The position numbers and the translations under genes are program-made. A stretch of 64,000 nucleotides of DNA, taken from assembly GCA_964638715.1 (NCBI GenBank), contig CAZWZF010000011.1, positions 47,539 through 111,538 of the forward strand, given 5' to 3'. Every line of letters begins with the position of its first letter. The stretch's first letter is position 1. Under the pieces are notes generated by a model. That model was not told where the DNA came from, did not search any database, and saw only the letters and a program-made list of their open reading frames with translations. Source of the DNA: JBAXQQ01 sp037131695. GTDB lineage: Bacteria; Armatimonadota; Hebobacteria; CAIYQO01. Shown here piece after piece: positions 61,146-64,000 of this stretch.

Positions 61146-63842
61146 ATGATTTTTCGGTTTTTTTGTTTTCTTTTGCTGGTTTCCAGCCTTTTCTTTGCTT
61201 CGTTAGCAGATAATGTTTTCTATCCAGAAATCCCTGAGACCATGCATAATGACAAAGGGCCGTATCCGGTTTGGTTTGATCACCACAAGCAGATAATAGC
61301 GCAGGCCAGCACCGGCAAGGCGGAAGTTATATTTATGGGTGATTCTATCACCGATTATTTTACCACCGTCGGCAAGGATACCTGGGATAAATATTACGTA
61401 CCGCTGGGTGCGGTGGATTGCGGCATATCCGGTGATTCTACCCCACAGGTGCTGTGGCGTGCCAACCATGGCGAGTTGGACGGGGTGAAGGCGAAAGTTG
61501 CCGTATTGATGATAGGAACCAATGGCATCAGCGGCGTCCCATATTTAAAACCGGAAGATACCGTGCGCGGCATCGCGGCAATCATCAGCACCATCAGGGT
61601 GAAAGCACCAAATACCAAAGTGCTGCTGTTGGGTATTTTCCCGCGCAGTACCAAAGAGAATCCCGCCATCATGAACAAAATTAATGCCGTTAACCAGCTT
61701 TTACCTGCACTGGCAGATAATGATAAAATCTTCTATTTAAATATCAATGCTAATTTTTTACAGCAAGACGGCAATGTTTCGCTTAAGCTGCTCTCCGATG
61801 GCCTTCATCCATCAGCAGATGGATATGCAGTTTGGGCCAACGCGATGAACCCGCTGCTATACCAGTTGCTGGACAGAACAGCAGATGGGAAAGCAATCGA
61901 CACCAGTACCGCACCGTTGCGATTGCCGGCGATATTCAGCGACAACATGGTGCTGCAGCGCGACAAGAAAAATCCTGTCTGGGGTTGGTGCGCGCCTAAC
62001 GAGAAAGTGCATATAACCATCAATAAAAAGAAAGTTTCCGCGACAGCAGACAAGGACGGCAAGTGGAATGCGCTGCTGCCATGGTTGCCGGTTAATGGCG
62101 TTTATGTGATGACAGTACAATGGCGCGATAAAATTATTAAGGTAAAAAATATTCTGGTTGGCGATGTATGGGTATGCAGCGGTCAGTCCAACATGGTGAA
62201 GATGGTACAGGAAGCCGGCAACGCCGAAGAAGAAATTGCCGCCGCTGACCACCCGACTATACGCATGATAACCCTGAATAGGGTCACTACCACTGTTCCT
62301 GCGCCAGACATCATCGGCAACTGGGAAGTTTGCACCCCTGACACCGTGGCAGAGTTCTCGGGCATGGCGTATTATTTCGCCCGAGAATTGCAAAAGAAAG
62401 TGAAAGTACCTATCGGACTTATAGTCAGCGCATGGGGTGGCGCAGCAATTGAAGGATTCATTCCAACAGATACGCCGATGACCGATCCGAAAACCGGTGC
62501 TGTCATTACCGTTGATTACGCCAAAGCGCTGCAAATGCAAAACCAGTACCTGCAGGATATCCTTAATTATGGCCCGAAAGACCAGAGCCGGATGGGAATA
62601 AACCATGACTGGGAAAACCCGCTTTATTCTGATGCCGACTGGATTACCCTGGATGTGCCTAATACCTGGGGCAAATATACCCCATCGATATCCGGCACCG
62701 GCGGCGCGTGGTTCCGCAAGGAAGTGACCATTCCATCAGCATGGCAGGGAAAAGAACTGGTACTGAAACTTGGCCGCATCGCCTGGGCCGACGACAGTTA
62801 TTGGAATGGTGCGTTAATCGGCCACACCGGTTGGGACAATAAGCCGTTGGTGGATTGCGGCGACACTCGCAGACGCTACAAAATCCCTGCCGCGTTAGTT
62901 AAAGAAGGCAAGGTTCTAATAGCCGTGCATGTAATAGACCCCGGTTTTTGGGGAGACTTTGGCGGTATCGCCGATACCCCGCTTTCACTTGGATCAGTTG
63001 GTAAACCCGATCAGGAGATTTCACTCATCGGCGCCTGGAAATTTAAACAAGAATTTACCCGTAAAGACAAAGACCTGACACCATATCCGCGTCCATCAAG
63101 AGATACCATTAACATGCAGAAAGACGGTGTGCTTTTCAAAGGAATGATTTCTCCATTGATTCCCTACGGAATGAAAGGGGTTATCTGGTACCAGGGCGAG
63201 AGCAGCGCACCCAAAGCATATCAATACCGCACCCAATTCCCCGCCATGATAACCGCCTGGCGCAAGGCGTGGAGACAAGGCGATTTCCCCTTCCTGTTTA
63301 TGGAGATTGCCACCGTCGGACCCCCGCCCAAGGATCCAAAGGATAGCACCTGGGCAGAACTGCGCGAGTCGCAGCGTTTCGCTTTAGCGCTGCCCAACAC
63401 TGGCATGGCAGTAACGATAGACCACCCCGACCGCGGCGAGATTCACCCGAAAAACAAGCAGGAAGCCGGCAGCCGTTTGTCGCAGGTTGCCCTTGCAAAG
63501 GTTTACGGTTTTAAAGTGCCTTACGAAAACCCGACCTACAGCAAGATGAAAGTTACCGGCAAAGAAGTCCGTATTTCATTCGACCACCTTAACGGCGGCC
63601 TGGTGACAAAGGGAGCCGATGACCTTGCCGGATTTGCCATTGCCGGCGACGACAAAAAATTTGTTTGGGCACACGCCCGCAAGGTTGGCGATGAAGTGGT
63701 AGTTTGGAGCGATGACATATTGACTCCCGCCGCCGTCCGCTATGCATGGGCAGAAACCCCAATGCTGAGCATATACAGCAAAACCGGCCTGCCAACATCA
63801 TCATTCCGCACCGATGACTGGGTGTTGTCGACGCAAAAGTGA
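61146..63842 (+). CDS. Secreted GDSL/SGNH esterase fused to sialate O-acetylesterase
   Basis: An 898-aa protein. Start 61146 gives a signal peptide (MIFRFFCFLLLVSSLFFASL, cleaved near ADN) and a good SD; the open frame from 61128 does not. Residues ~45-245 are an SGNH hydrolase: GDSITD with Ser67, GISGDSTPQVLWR, MIGTNG, and catalytic Asp/His in SDGLHPSADGY. Residues ~255-898 match sialate O-acetylesterase (SASA): FSDNMVLQRDKKNPVWGW, VWVCSGQSNM, VSAWGGAAIEGF, GVIWYQGESSA, with a jelly-roll insert (WFRKEVTIP..). It should deacetylate sialic acid or plant-type acetylated glycans outside the cytoplasm. Confidence 0.93.
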   Translation: MIFRFFCFLLLVSSLFFASLADNVFYPEIPETMHNDKGPYPVWFDHHKQIIAQASTGKAEVIFMGDSITDYFTTVGKDTWDKYYVPLGAVDCGISGDSTPQVLWRANHGELDGVKAKVAVLMIGTNGISGVPYLKPEDTVRGIAAIISTIRVKAPNTKVLLLGIFPRSTKENPAIMNKINAVNQLLPALADNDKIFYLNINANFLQQDGNVSLKLLSDGLHPSADGYAVWANAMNPLLYQLLDRTADGKAIDTSTAPLRLPAIFSDNMVLQRDKKNPVWGWCAPNEKVHITINKKKVSATADKDGKWNALLPWLPVNGVYVMTVQWRDKIIKVKNILVGDVWVCSGQSNMVKMVQEAGNAEEEIAAADHPTIRMITLNRVTTTVPAPDIIGNWEVCTPDTVAEFSGMAYYFARELQKKVKVPIGLIVSAWGGAAIEGFIPTDTPMTDPKTGAVITVDYAKALQMQNQYLQDILNYGPKDQSRMGINHDWENPLYSDADWITLDVPNTWGKYTPSISGTGGAWFRKEVTIPSAWQGKELVLKLGRIAWADDSYWNGALIGHTGWDNKPLVDCGDTRRRYKIPAALVKEGKVLIAVHVIDPGFWGDFGGIADTPLSLGSVGKPDQEISLIGAWKFKQEFTRKDKDLTPYPRPSRDTINMQKDGVLFKGMISPLIPYGMKGVIWYQGESSAPKAYQYRTQFPAMITAWRKAWRQGDFPFLFMEIATVGPPPKDPKDSTWAELRESQRFALALPNTGMAVTIDHPDRGEIHPKNKQEAGSRLSQVALAKVYGFKVPYENPTYSKMKVTGKEVRISFDHLNGGLVTKGADDLAGFAIAGDDKKFVWAHARKVGDEVVVWSDDILTPAAVRYAWAETPMLSIYSKTGLPTSSFRTDDWVLSTQK

Positions 63843-63910
63843 AAAACAGTTGACAGTTTTTGTTAGTGCCGAATGTAGTTCATTGTTTCTAATTTAAATT
63901 TTGAGTATAA

Positions 63911-63953
63911 ATCAGGGACTGACACCGAGTGGCGAAGCAAGGAAGGTGTCTTG
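63911..63953. repeat. Palindromic repeat R3, third copy
   Basis: TCAGGGACTGACACCGAGTG then GCGAAGCAAGGAAGGTGTC; matches 60374-60415 and the inverted 12989-13030 copy. Nothing else is seen in 63843-64000. Confidence 0.65.
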
Positions 63954-64000
63954 TCTGTAACTTAAATCAGCAGTAAGCCAAAAGCGGTGTAAGCAACAGC

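Noticed and set aside
1..64000. tRNA or rRNA genes
   Set aside because: I looked for GTTCGA-type T-loop signatures and rRNA-like sequence in the intergenic gaps and saw none; GTTCGA at 32850 belongs to the R2 palindrome flank.

Overview
This is a chromosomal window from an uncultured-looking, probably Gram-negative-type (diderm) bacterium. By eye it has moderate GC and short, noisy intergenic regions. I cannot fix the phylum. The gene set suggests a heterotroph with anaerobic metabolism: ferredoxin-linked 2-oxoacid oxidoreductase pieces, an EFR1-type flavodoxin/ferredoxin, phenylacetate-CoA ligase beside an ACT protein, glycosidases and a sialate O-acetylesterase. CsrA, an O-antigen-ligase-like protein, a candidate beta-barrel and many large secreted proteins point to a PVC- or Armatimonadota-like lineage, but that is inference. 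No tRNA, rRNA, CRISPR array, transposase or phage gene is visible.

Layout. 1-5.2 kb: two tandem giant secreted paralogs (the first cut by the window edge). 5.3-9.1 kb: an orphan ABC ATPase, then ruvC and a TgpA-like transglutaminase on the minus strand. 9.3-12.9 kb: a small Cys-rich protein, a lipoyl-pathway ligase/transferase and a CDF metal exporter behind a strong candidate NiCo riboswitch, a structured intergenic region, and a CPBP protease. 13.1-16.6 kb: an ACT / Na+:solute symporter / phenylacetate-CoA ligase operon. 17-22.7 kb: PQQ propeller, argS, TPR protein, response-regulator diguanylate cyclase, membrane protein. 22.9-26 kb: csrA and a fused MFS/spermidine-synthase-like protein. 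26-30 kb: MEDS sensor and multi-PAS hybrid kinase. 30-34.9 kb: radical SAM protein, VorD/VorB, IscU/NifU scaffold, PAP2 phosphatase, and a convergent overlapping LPG-synthase-TM protein. 35.4-43 kb: barrel-like protein, a two-domain enzyme-like protein, DUF2344, RNase E/G and serC. 43.3-56.5 kb, all minus: glgP, Ycf46-like AAA+, dnaE, an unknown membrane protein, GH35 beta-galactosidase and EFR1. 57-64 kb: O-antigen-ligase-like, BaiN/HI0933 flavoprotein, a small secreted protein, and a GDSL/sialate O-acetylesterase.

Three signals go beyond gene content. First, the CDF exporter is preceded by a promoter, a NiCo-like aptamer that begins at the predicted transcription start, and an intrinsic terminator. 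Second, the intergenic DNA is full of short palindromic or inverted-repeat families, including a ~170-bp element in two copies whose terminal hairpins covary. Third, several genes lacking a Shine-Dalgarno have a -10-like hexamer exactly 6-7 nt before the start codon, which suggests routine leaderless transcription alongside normal SD-led genes.
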